Of a stretch of 44,904 nucleotides of DNA, positions 1 through 7,839 are shown one piece after another. The notes below the pieces were generated by a model. That model made no database searches and had not been told where the DNA came from. It was given only the letters and a program-made list of their open reading frames with translations. Made by a program: the position numbers and the translations under genes. The DNA is from Anthropogastromicrobium sp963626545. Its GTDB lineage: Bacteria > Bacillota > Clostridia > Lachnospirales > Lachnospiraceae. The stretch is taken from assembly GCA_963626545.1 (NCBI GenBank), contig CAVFYJ010000015.1:1-44904 (forward strand), written 5' to 3'. Positions within the stretch are counted from its first letter, which is position 1, and each line of letters begins with the position of its first letter.

Positions 1-77
1 TTGGATTCCTTACTTTCCCAGCAGAGTCATCAATCGTAAAATTTGTAAAGTGGTGTATGTAAATTCATGTGCAAGTA

Positions 78-857
78 TTAATCGGGAATTTGCTTTCCAG
101 TTGCGTCCATATGAAAATGATCTTTGTACACAAGTTCTGAGAGCGTAACGAATTCGTACCCTTTTGTTTGCAAGGTTCGAATAACGGTTTCTAGCGCATC
201 TTTCGTATATTTGGCACCGTTGTGCATCAAAACAATGGAGCCATTTGAAAGTTCTGAGTTGCCAGCGGTTCGGTCGATGATCGACTGAACACCGTAGTCC
301 TTCCAGTCCAAGCTGTCAATATCCCATTGCACACTAAGATATCCACACTCCGTTGCGGTCTGAATGACCAGATTGTTGTAATCCCCATAAGGAGGTCGGA
401 AAAAGCACATGTTTTGACCAGTCAGCTCTTTTACTTTCTCATGAACCGTCATCAATTCTTCACGGATCTGTTCTTTTGAAAGCTTGCTCATCTCCGGATG
501 CGTTTGAGAGTGATTGCCGATATCATGACCGGCCGCGGCGATTGCTTTTACATCCTCAGGGTAAGCGTCCACCCATCCTCCGGTCAGAAAAAAGGTGGCG
601 TGAATCTGATTTTTTTCTAAAATTGAGAGAAGTGTGGCCGTGTCTTCATTTCCCCACGCCGCATCAAAGGTGAGAGCAATCTTTTTTTGATCGGTTTGAA
701 CACAGTAGACAGGAAGCTCCCGTGAGCCTACAGTCGTGCTTACCATGACGGCGGCAGGCAGCATAAGGGCACTGATGAAAAGAAGCAAAAAAGCGCCAGA
801 AAGCAGCAACGTACTTAGCGGTACTGGACGAAAAGGACGTTTTGGATTATAGGACAT
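78..857 (-). CDS. PdaB-like polysaccharide deacetylase (NodB domain), membrane-anchored
   Basis: A 259-residue protein of the carbohydrate esterase 4 (NodB) family, which removes N-acetyl groups from peptidoglycan or other polysaccharides using a bound metal. A hydrophobic segment at about residues 14-38 should be a signal anchor placing the catalytic domain outside. Visible motifs in order: LTFDAAWGNED (motif 1, the first Asp being the usual base; the common TFDDG is replaced by TFDAAWG, as in PdaB-like proteins), GHDIGNHSQTHP (motif 2, the metal-binding His pair), FRPPYGDYN (motif 3), the WDIDSLDW region (motif 4) and LMHNG (motif 5). The full set suggests an active enzyme. The start has a weak AGGA upstream on the minus strand. 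It is divergent from the aminotransferase gene and shares a compact promoter region with it. A PdaB-like role in spore or wall peptidoglycan is plausible, but the substrate cannot be read from sequence. Confidence 0.9.
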   Translation of the reverse strand: MSYNPKRPFRPVPLSTLLLSGAFLLLFISALMLPAAVMVSTTVGSRELPVYCVQTDQKKIALTFDAAWGNEDTATLLSILEKNQIHATFFLTGGWVDAYPEDVKAIAAAGHDIGNHSQTHPEMSKLSKEQIREELMTVHEKVKELTGQNMCFFRPPYGDYNNLVIQTATECGYLSVQWDIDSLDWKDYGVQSIIDRTAGNSELSNGSIVLMHNGAKYTKDALETVIRTLQTKGYEFVTLSELVYKDHFHMDATGKQIPD

Positions 858-925
858 AATTGAATTCCTAATTTCTTTTTATTAACTGATATGAGCAGAA
901 AGACCGATTCATGCTGATTTTTCTT

Positions 926-955
926 ATTGTATGTTTTGCATATCTGTAGTACAAT
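926..955. promoter_or_regulatory. Overlapping divergent promoters
   Basis: Plus strand: TTGTAT (927-932), 17-base spacer, TACAAT (950-955), reading towards the aminotransferase. Minus strand: TTGTAC (954-949), 17-base spacer, TACAAT (931-926), reading towards the deacetylase. Each -10 lies on top of the opposite -35, and the outer bases form an inverted repeat, TATTGTA/TACAATA. Predicted by eye only. Confidence 0.5.
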
Positions 956-1000
956 ACAAGCTAGAAATAAAAAATAAAACAAGAGGATGGTTTTCAACGA

Positions 1001-2065
1001 ATGTATTATGTAGATGAACATATTAAAAATACAAATCGCGTGTTTCCGCAGCAGGGACGCTACGAATATTTGCGCTATGATATGAATGAGAATCCAGAAG
1101 GACTCCCAAAGGAATTTGTGGACAGTGTAGTGAAAGAGATTACACCAGAATTTCTTTCGATTTACCCGGAACCAGATCGTTTCTTAAAGAAATATGCTGC
1201 ATATATTGGGGCGTCCTATGAAAATGTAGTAGCCGTAAATGGTTCGGATATGGGAATTCGCTATCTGCTGGAGACCTTTGGTGAAAAGGGAAAGGATGTT
1301 GTTACCGTTGCACCAAGTTTTGAGATGTATTGGGTGAATTGCAGCATTCTTGGCCTTCATCATGTTCCAGTTGCATATGAGCCGGATCTAACCATTTCGA
1401 TTGACAAGATTTTGGATGCAATTACGGAACATACAAGAATTGTTGTATTATTAAATCCCAATAATCCGATCGGCAATGTTTACACCGAGGAGGAGCTGGA
1501 AAAGGTAATCGCGAAGACAAAGAAGGTTGGCGCCATTGTCATTATTGACGAGGCATACCATTATTTTTATCCGAATACCTTCTTAAAATATGCGCTTCAG
1601 GAAGAAAATGTGGTTCTGCTTCGCACGTTTTCCAAGCTATTTTCCATCGCTGCCTGTCGTCTTGGCGTGATCATCAGCAATCCGCAGATCATTCATTATG
1701 TGAAGAATGCAAAGCTGACCTTTGATGCAAATGCGGTTGCTTTGCTGTTTGCGGAGCGTATTTTGGATCATCCGGAAATGATTGAACAGTTAATTGAGAC
1801 GGAAAAGGAAGGAAAGGCATATACACTGGAAACATTGAATGCGCATGGTTACCAGACAAGAGACTGCCGCGGAAATTTCATCTTTGTTACACCAAAGCAT
1901 CCGGCAGCGAAGCTTGCTAAAAAGCTCGAAACTGAAAAGAAGATTCTGGTAAAATCCTATGGAAATGAAATGCTGAAAAACTATCTTCGTATTTCCGTTG
2001 GTTCAAAAGCAGCGATGGCGCGTTTTCTTGAGGCCTTCTTTGAACTGGATGAAAAAGAAGAATAG
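1001..2065 (+). CDS. HisC-like PLP-dependent aminotransferase (class I/II)
   Basis: A 354-residue fold-type I PLP enzyme resembling histidinol-phosphate aminotransferases and threonine-phosphate decarboxylases. Visible marks are the NPNNPIGN loop, IIDEAYHYF (PLP-binding Asp and Tyr) and RTFSKLFS, with Lys212 as the expected Schiff-base lysine. The Arg in the C-terminal NYLRISVG should bind the substrate carboxylate or phosphate. Length is normal for the family. An AGAGG site lies about 15 bases before the ATG, so initiation looks moderate. There are no his or cob genes nearby. The next gene, 50 bases downstream, is a cytidylyltransferase/oxidoreductase fusion, so the pair probably act on one small molecule. 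A histidine-biosynthesis role is less likely from this context. The substrate is unknown. Confidence 0.85.
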   Translation: MYYVDEHIKNTNRVFPQQGRYEYLRYDMNENPEGLPKEFVDSVVKEITPEFLSIYPEPDRFLKKYAAYIGASYENVVAVNGSDMGIRYLLETFGEKGKDVVTVAPSFEMYWVNCSILGLHHVPVAYEPDLTISIDKILDAITEHTRIVVLLNPNNPIGNVYTEEELEKVIAKTKKVGAIVIIDEAYHYFYPNTFLKYALQEENVVLLRTFSKLFSIAACRLGVIISNPQIIHYVKNAKLTFDANAVALLFAERILDHPEMIEQLIETEKEGKAYTLETLNAHGYQTRDCRGNFIFVTPKHPAAKLAKKLETEKKILVKSYGNEMLKNYLRISVGSKAAMARFLEAFFELDEKEE

Positions 2066-2115
2066 GAAGAATGCTATTACGAAATATTATCACGAAGTAA
2101 TATAAGGAGAACAAT

Positions 2116-3459
2116 TTGAAAAAAGTCATTACTTATGGCACGTTTGATCTGCTGCATTATGGACATATCAATTTGCTCAAACGGGCAAAGGCACTCGGCG
2201 ATTATCTGATTGTTGGTGTGACGACAGACAGCTACGATATTAGCAGAGGAAAGTTAAATGTTCAGCAGTCATTGATGGAACGTATTCAGGCGGTGAAAGA
2301 TACTGGCTTGGCAGATGAAGTTATACCGGAGGAATATATTGGGCAAAAGATTGACGATATTCGCCGCTATCATATTGATATCTTTGCAATCGGATCAGAC
2401 TGGGAAGGAAAGTTTGATTATTTAAAGGAATATTGCGAGGTGGTGTATCTGCCGCGCACGGCCAATATTTCCAGCACCAAGCTTCGACGGGAGAACAGTG
2501 GAATTCGCCTTGGAATTATTGGCTATGAGCCAATGGTAGAGAAATTTATTACAGAATCCCGCTATGTGGGAAATGTAGAACTGTCCGGTATTTTTTTGCC
2601 AACGGCAGATGACGGTTTACTGGTGGAGAACAATACGAGAAGTATTCCTATTTATAAGACGTTGCAGGGACTGCTTGATGACAGCGATGCGGTCTATGTT
2701 GTAACTTCACCAGATGAGAGGGCATTGTACAGCAAAAAAGCACTTGAACAGAAAAAGCATGTACTCTGCGAATCACCTGTTTCGCTAGAAAAAGAAGGCG
2801 CTTTGTTTTTGACAACACTTGCAAAAGAAAATGGCTGTATCTTTTTAGAAGCAATTAAAACGGCGTATTTTATGGCGTTTAATCGCCTTGTCTTGTTAGC
2901 AAAGAGCGGAGAGGTCGGAAGCATTAAAGCGGTTGAGGCTACCTGCACACAGATGACACCGCCTCCGATGGGATATCGTAAGGGCGGATTTGGCAGCATG
3001 GCAGTCTGGGGACCATTTGGTTTGTTGGCTATCTTTTCAATTTTAGGAATTGATTACAAAAAATGTGATATGGTAACGTATCAGACAAAGGAAAGTCCGG
3101 ATCTTTTTTCTCGGATTGATTTTTTGTATCCGAATGCGGTGGCGTCCATGAAAACGGGAATAGGTGTCAAGTCAGAGGGTGAGCTGGTGATAACAGGAAC
3201 GAAGGGGTATCTTTATGTTCCGTCTCCATGGTGGAAAACCGATTACTTTGAAGTGCGTTATGAAGATTTCACGCAGAACCGACGTTATTTTTACAAGCTT
3301 GATGGCGAAGGCCTTCGCTATGAGATTGCCGCTTTTTCGCGGGCAATTCAGAATGGTGTGAATACTGGCTGCATGGATGAGGCCATTACCGCTTCGATCA
3401 GCAGCATTATGGAACAGTTTTATGATAAGACAAATGAAAAGCATGCATTCATCGTATAA
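2116..3459 (+). CDS. Fusion: TagD-like cytidylyltransferase + Gfo/Idh/MocA-type oxidoreductase
   Basis: A 447-residue two-domain protein starting at TTG behind AAGGAG (2105-2109). Residues 1 to about 130 are a nucleotidyltransferase of the glycerol-3-phosphate cytidylyltransferase type: ITYGTFDLLHYGH with the HxxH-type signature (His14 and His17), and RTANISSTKLR corresponding to the conserved RTxGISST motif. Residues about 134-447 resemble Gfo/Idh/MocA dehydrogenases (Rossmann-like start RLGIIGYEP, then a C-terminal beta domain). That half is degenerate: the glycine-rich loop is poor and the usual EKP motif reads CESP, losing the catalytic lysine. The first half probably makes a CDP- or other NDP-linked polyol or amino-polyol. 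The second may still be an oxidoreductase or may only bind substrate. The aminotransferase upstream and the LCP phosphotransferase downstream suggest cell-surface polymer synthesis (inference). Confidence 0.85.
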   Translation: MKKVITYGTFDLLHYGHINLLKRAKALGDYLIVGVTTDSYDISRGKLNVQQSLMERIQAVKDTGLADEVIPEEYIGQKIDDIRRYHIDIFAIGSDWEGKFDYLKEYCEVVYLPRTANISSTKLRRENSGIRLGIIGYEPMVEKFITESRYVGNVELSGIFLPTADDGLLVENNTRSIPIYKTLQGLLDDSDAVYVVTSPDERALYSKKALEQKKHVLCESPVSLEKEGALFLTTLAKENGCIFLEAIKTAYFMAFNRLVLLAKSGEVGSIKAVEATCTQMTPPPMGYRKGGFGSMAVWGPFGLLAIFSILGIDYKKCDMVTYQTKESPDLFSRIDFLYPNAVASMKTGIGVKSEGELVITGTKGYLYVPSPWWKTDYFEVRYEDFTQNRRYFYKLDGEGLRYEIAAFSRAIQNGVNTGCMDEAITASISSIMEQFYDKTNEKHAFIV

Positions 3460-3571
3460 AGATGAAAAAATAAAAAGGCTTTAAAAAGGCTGAAAAAGTT
3501 TTAGAAACTATTTTTGACAGAGATTTCTGGAAAAGATTTTGTGAAAAAGGTCTGGTATTTTGTCGAAAATA

Positions 3572-3580
3572 TGCTATACT
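3572..3580 (+). promoter_or_regulatory. Extended -10 promoter for the LCP gene
   Basis: TG-C-TATACT forms an extended -10 box 38 bases before the LCP start codon. No good -35 lies at 17 bases; a TTGACA at 3514-3519 is too far away to pair with it. Extended -10 promoters can work without a -35. Confidence 0.45.
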
Positions 3581-3617
3581 ATAAACTTGAAAAACTCAAA
3601 CAGAGAGGAGAACCCAA

Positions 3618-4691
3618 ATGGCCAAAGGAAAAAAGAAATCGGCCAAGACACCACTGTTAGTAGTGGTACTTGTATTGATGATTCTAGTTTTGGCGGGACT
3701 TTGCGTATTTTACTTTGGATTAAAGCATTATCTCGGCAGAATGAACTATGTAGATGACAGCGATGTTACGATTAATTATGATCTATTAACGGCAGACGAT
3801 GGCGAGGTAGAAGGTTTTACAGAAATGGAAACGCTGGATGCAAAGATTGCATCTGTTTTCGCAAATGAAGTGAAGGCTGGAGAGAATATTGACATCGCAT
3901 CTGATGGTGACGTGTATAATATTCTGTTGATTGGTTCCGACACCAGAAATAGCTGGTATGGAAATTCGGATTCCATGATTTTGGCATCCATCAATTCGAA
4001 GACAAAGACGATTTACATGACAAGTTTCATGCGTGACTTGTATGCAAATATTCCGAATGTCGGCATTCGAAAGCTCAACAGCGCTTATGCAATCGGTGGC
4101 GGCCCATTGCTTGTCTCCACAATTGAGAGCAATTATCGTATTGATATTGATAATTATGCGTCGGTTGACTTTAGCTCGATGGCACATATCATTGATTTGG
4201 TTGGTGGTGTGGATCTGGAAGTTTCAACAGAGGAAGCGAAGTATGTGAATATGTATCTGGATGAGCAGTGTGGACTCCAAGGGTTGAATGCATCGGATTA
4301 TTATATTTCTGGCGGTGGTGTGACACACTTAAATGGAAATCAGGCCGTTGGATTTGCAAGAATTCGTTATACCAGCCGTGGTAGTGAGCATTCTGATTAT
4401 GGCCGTACTTCAAGACAGAGAGAGATTCTGATGCAGCTGATTCAGAAGGCACGTTCCTTGGATGCAACAACCTTGCTTTCCGTTGTAAACGAGATGTTAC
4501 CGCTTATCACGCACAATATTGATACCGCAACGTTAACGACTCTAATTGCAAATGCAGCATCTTATATTAATTACGATGTTCAGGCTGACCGTATTCCGTA
4601 TGACGGACTTTACTCTAATCTGGGAGAGGAACTGGTACCAGATTTTGAAGCAACCATCAATCGTTTGCATCAGACCATTTATGGAAACTAA
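3618..4691 (+). CDS. LytR-CpsA-Psr (LCP) family phosphotransferase
   Basis: A 357-residue protein with a lysine-rich cytoplasmic start, one transmembrane helix at about residues 12-35 and an extracellular LCP domain. LCP enzymes transfer lipid-linked teichoic acid or capsule precursors onto peptidoglycan. Typical signatures are visible: LIGSDTR near the domain start, SDSMILASINSKTKTIYMTSFMRD, then RKLNSAYAIGG, VDLVGGVDL-like text, and the FARIRYTSRGSEHSDYGRTSRQR segment carrying conserved arginines and Asp. The ATG is preceded by GAGGAG at good spacing. It has its own extended -10 promoter and is followed by a strong terminator, so it is probably monocistronic. Its place after the cytidylyltransferase fusion fits wall-polymer attachment. 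The polymer it handles is not known. Confidence 0.93.
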   Translation: MAKGKKKSAKTPLLVVVLVLMILVLAGLCVFYFGLKHYLGRMNYVDDSDVTINYDLLTADDGEVEGFTEMETLDAKIASVFANEVKAGENIDIASDGDVYNILLIGSDTRNSWYGNSDSMILASINSKTKTIYMTSFMRDLYANIPNVGIRKLNSAYAIGGGPLLVSTIESNYRIDIDNYASVDFSSMAHIIDLVGGVDLEVSTEEAKYVNMYLDEQCGLQGLNASDYYISGGGVTHLNGNQAVGFARIRYTSRGSEHSDYGRTSRQREILMQLIQKARSLDATTLLSVVNEMLPLITHNIDTATLTTLIANAASYINYDVQADRIPYDGLYSNLGEELVPDFEATINRLHQTIYGN

Positions 4692-4715
4692 TAGAATAAA
4701 AAATGAGAAAAAAGG

Positions 4716-4753
4716 TTTCGTCCTGTCAAAAATGGCAGGGCGAAATTTTTTTT
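4716..4753 (+). terminator. Rho-independent terminator after the LCP gene
   Basis: A 13-pair stem (4716-4728 with 4733-4745, two G-U pairs) with an AAAA loop is followed by eight T. It lies 25 bases after the LCP stop codon. Confidence 0.88.
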
Positions 4754-4774
4754 CCAAAAAAATAAAAAAAGTGC

Positions 4775-4802
4775 TTGACAGATTTTAAAATTATGTTATA
4801 GT
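4775..4802 (+). promoter_or_regulatory. Strong sigma-A-type promoter for clpB
   Basis: TTGACA (4775-4780), 16-base spacer ending in TGT, and TATAGT (4797-4802) give a consensus -35 plus an extended -10. It would yield a leader of roughly 165 bases before clpB. No CIRCE element (TTAGCACTC-N9-GAGTGCTAA) was seen. An imperfect inverted repeat, GAACA..AACAC (4810-4824) with GTGTTTGTTC (4854-4863), lies at the start of the predicted leader. Confidence 0.8.
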
Positions 4803-4975
4803 GTTTATAGAACAAATGAAACACACATAACTCGCAGCCACGAAAACATTACGGTGTTTGTTCAAAAGCAGGCATCACGAAATGAAAGTTGCAAAGTAGA
4901 GTTTACAGAGCAGAATTCATAGAACGTTCGGCTTTACCGTGATGGTTGGATAGAGAGTGGCAGACAGGAGGGGCT

Positions 4976-7582
4976 ATGAACATTAATAAATTTACACAGA
5001 AATCAATGCAGGCGGTTCAGGATTGTGAAAAGCTTGCTTACCAATATGGAAATCAGGAGATTGATCAGGAGCATCTGGTCGTTGCCCTGCTGCATCAGGA
5101 GGATAGCCTGTTTGCAAAGCTGATCACCAAGATGGACATTCAGCTTGAATATTTTGATAATCGTGCCGTCCAGACACTCGAGAAAAAAGTTAAGGTATCT
5201 GGTGGAAACGGACAGCTCTACGTCAGCAATGCGTTGAATAAGGTGCTTGTCAGCGCAGAGGATGAGGCCAAGGCAATGGGAGATGAGTATGTTTCCGTTG
5301 AACATCTTGTATTGTCCTTGATTCGTTATCCAAACAATGCGGTAAAGGAATTGTTCCGTGAGTTTGGTATCACCAGAGAGCGTTTTCTTCAGGTATTGTC
5401 TACGATCAGAGGAAATCAGAGAGTAACATCCGATAATCCGGAAGCCACCTATGATACATTGAACAAATATGGCAGCGATCTTGTCGAGAAGGCAAGAGAC
5501 CACAAACTCGATCCGGTTATCGGCCGAGACAGTGAGATTCGTAATGTCGTTCGTATTCTTTCTCGTAAGACAAAGAATAACCCGGTACTAATCGGTGAGC
5601 CTGGTGTTGGTAAGACCGCTGTTGTAGAAGGTCTTGCACAGCGTATTGTTCGCGGTGATGTGCCGGAAGGCTTAAAGGATAAGAAGATTTTCTCACTTGA
5701 TATGGGCGCACTGGTAGCAGGTGCAAAGTATCGTGGTGAGTTTGAGGAGCGTCTGAAAGCTGTTCTTGATGAGGTTAAGAAGAGCGAAGGAAAGATTATC
5801 CTCTTCATTGATGAGCTTCATCTGATCGTCGGTGCAGGTAAGACAGACGGTGCGATGGATGCCGGTAACATGTTAAAACCAATGCTTGCAAGAGGTGAAT
5901 TACATTGTATCGGTGCTACGACACTTGATGAGTATCGCAAGTACATTGAAAAAGATCCGGCACTGGAGCGTCGTTTCCAGCCAGTTCTGGTTGACGAGCC
6001 AACCGTAGAGGACACCATTTCGATCTTACGAGGTCTGAAGGATCGTTATGAAGTTTATCACGGCGTAAAGATTACTGATGCCGCACTTGTAACAGCAGCG
6101 ACACTTTCCAACCGCTATATCTCCGATCGTTTCCTTCCAGATAAGGCAATTGATCTGGTTGATGAGGCTTGTGCTCTTGTAAAAACGGAGATGGATTCCA
6201 TGCCAGCTGAGATGGATGAGTTAAGTCGTAAGATCATGCAGCTTGAAATTGAGGAGGCTGCGCTGAAGAAGGAGACCGATCATCTGTCACAGGAGCGTTT
6301 GGAGACCCTTCAGCAGGAGCTTTCCGGTCTGCGTGAGGAGTTTGCAGGCATGAAGGCTCAGTGGGACAATGAGAAAAAGTCCGTTGATCATTTAAGCAAA
6401 CTGCGTGAGGAGATCGAGCAGGTTCATCAGCAGATCGCTCAGGCACAGCAGCAGTATGATCTGAATAAAGCAGCAGAGTTACAGTATGGCAAGCTGCCAC
6501 AGTTGGAGAAACAGCTGGCGGCAGAGGAGGAATCCGTAAAGTCAAAGGATCTTTCTCTTGTACACGAGGCGGTTACCGATGATGAGATCTGCCGTATCAT
6601 TTCCAAGTGGACCGGTATTCCGGTTGCCAGACTGACCGAGGGTGAGCGTGAAAAGACGTTGCATCTGGCTGACGAGCTTCATAAGAGAGTCGTTGGACAG
6701 GATGAGGCAGTCGAGAAAGTGACAGAGGCGATTCTTCGTTCCAAAGCCGGAATTAAGGATCCGTCCAAGCCGATTGGTTCCTTCCTCTTCCTTGGACCTA
6801 CCGGTGTTGGTAAGACCGAGCTTGCGAAGGCACTTGCTCAGAATCTGTTCGATGATGAGAACAACATGGTTCGTATCGATATGTCGGAGTACATGGAGAA
6901 GCATTCGGTATCTCGTCTGATCGGAGCGCCTCCGGGATACGTTGGATACGATGAGGGTGGTCAGCTGACCGAGGCTGTACGTCGTAAGCCATACAGCGTT
7001 GTCCTGTTTGATGAGGTCGAGAAGGCTCATCCAGATGTATTTAACATCCTGCTTCAGGTACTGGATGATGGACGAATCACCGATTCTCAGGGCCGCACCG
7101 TAGACTTTAAGAACACGATTTTGATTATGACCTCTAATATCGGTTCCTCATATCTGCTTGACGGAATTGATGAGGTGGGCAATATCAAACCAGAGGCAGA
7201 GTCCGCTGTTATGAATGATCTTCGCGGTCATTTCCGTCCAGAGTTTTTGAACCGTCTTGATGAGATTATTCTCTTTAAGCCATTGACGAAGGATAACATT
7301 GGAAATATCATTCATCTGATGGTAGCTGATGTGAACAAGCGTCTTGCAGACCGTGAGTTGTCCATTTCTCTGACGAAGGATGCCGAGCATTACATTGTCG
7401 AGCATGGCTACGATCCAGTATACGGCGCAAGACCGTTAAAGCGTTATTTGCAGAAGAATGTCGAGACACTTGCCGCAAGAATCATCCTTTCTGGAGAGGT
7501 TCACGCACAGGATGTCATTGAGATTGATACAGGTGATGGTGGCCTGAAGGCAGAGGTGATCCACACGCCGCAGCAGGCGTAA
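4976..7582 (+). CDS. clpB: ClpB ATP-dependent protein disaggregase
   Basis: An 868-residue Hsp100 chaperone that pulls aggregated proteins apart together with DnaK. The ATG at 4976 is preferred to an upstream TTG because AGGAGGGG (4966-4973) precedes it and the protein then begins MNINKFTQKSMQ, as ClpB proteins do. Order: Clp-N double repeat (about 1-145), first AAA+ domain with GEPGVGKT (about 207-214) and Walker B LFIDELH, a long charged middle coiled coil (about 400-530, diagnostic of ClpB rather than ClpC or ClpA), second AAA+ domain with GPTGVGKT (about 607-614) and Walker B VLFDEVEKAH, and a C-terminal domain with YGARPLKRYLQ. It has its own strong promoter and is followed by a hairpin terminator. 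Heat-shock control is expected, but no known heat-shock operator is visible. Confidence 0.97.
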   Translation: MNINKFTQKSMQAVQDCEKLAYQYGNQEIDQEHLVVALLHQEDSLFAKLITKMDIQLEYFDNRAVQTLEKKVKVSGGNGQLYVSNALNKVLVSAEDEAKAMGDEYVSVEHLVLSLIRYPNNAVKELFREFGITRERFLQVLSTIRGNQRVTSDNPEATYDTLNKYGSDLVEKARDHKLDPVIGRDSEIRNVVRILSRKTKNNPVLIGEPGVGKTAVVEGLAQRIVRGDVPEGLKDKKIFSLDMGALVAGAKYRGEFEERLKAVLDEVKKSEGKIILFIDELHLIVGAGKTDGAMDAGNMLKPMLARGELHCIGATTLDEYRKYIEKDPALERRFQPVLVDEPTVEDTISILRGLKDRYEVYHGVKITDAALVTAATLSNRYISDRFLPDKAIDLVDEACALVKTEMDSMPAEMDELSRKIMQLEIEEAALKKETDHLSQERLETLQQELSGLREEFAGMKAQWDNEKKSVDHLSKLREEIEQVHQQIAQAQQQYDLNKAAELQYGKLPQLEKQLAAEEESVKSKDLSLVHEAVTDDEICRIISKWTGIPVARLTEGEREKTLHLADELHKRVVGQDEAVEKVTEAILRSKAGIKDPSKPIGSFLFLGPTGVGKTELAKALAQNLFDDENNMVRIDMSEYMEKHSVSRLIGAPPGYVGYDEGGQLTEAVRRKPYSVVLFDEVEKAHPDVFNILLQVLDDGRITDSQGRTVDFKNTILIMTSNIGSSYLLDGIDEVGNIKPEAESAVMNDLRGHFRPEFLNRLDEIILFKPLTKDNIGNIIHLMVADVNKRLADRELSISLTKDAEHYIVEHGYDPVYGARPLKRYLQKNVETLAARIILSGEVHAQDVIEIDTGDGGLKAEVIHTPQQA

Positions 7583-7657
7583 GGAAATTGTTTTTGCAAA
7601 ATAACCTGACCATGAAACGTAATGTAAGTGAAGCGTTTTGTGAATCGTGAATAGCGC

Positions 7658-7686
7658 TTGCAATTTTAACTGATTGATAGTATAGT
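7658..7686 (+). promoter_or_regulatory. Putative promoter directly ahead of a terminator hairpin
   Basis: TTGCAA (7658-7663), a 17-base spacer and TATAGT (7681-7686) look like a good sigma-A promoter. The expected start near 7693 lies inside the hairpin that follows. It could drive the downstream Mur ligase gene with a stem at the 5' end, or it could be chance. Confidence 0.4.
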
Positions 7687-7688
7687 TT

Positions 7689-7720
7689 AAGAGGTATCTT
7701 CTATAGAAGATGCCTCTTTT
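7689..7720 (+). terminator. Rho-independent terminator after clpB
   Basis: A 13-pair stem, AAGAGGTATCTTC (7689-7701) with GAAGATGCCTCTT (7706-7718), one G-U pair and a TATA loop, is followed by a short T tract. It probably ends the clpB transcript about 105 bases past the stop codon. Confidence 0.75.
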
Positions 7721-7839
7721 CTAATACTTTCTGGAACTAGTTTTTTGAAAAAATAAATTCGAAGAAGGAAAAAGATGGAAAATAGGCAATCAGAAAGTTG
7801 TGGATAAAATAGACGAGATGAGAGGCTTAGAACAAGACT

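Noticed and set aside
1..77. Partial gene at the left edge
   Set aside because: Only a dozen codons are open on the plus strand and nothing recognisable is seen.
3460..3520. Terminator after the cytidylyltransferase fusion
   Set aside because: The AAAAAGGCT copies are direct repeats, not inverted, and cannot fold into a stem.
4803..4975. CIRCE (HrcA) element before clpB
   Set aside because: No TTAGCACTC-N9-GAGTGCTAA match is present; the inverted repeat there has a different sequence.
5003..5503. 166-codon minus-strand ORF opposite clpB
   Set aside because: Lies wholly inside the ClpB N-terminal coding region; no family likeness and no promoter seen on that strand.
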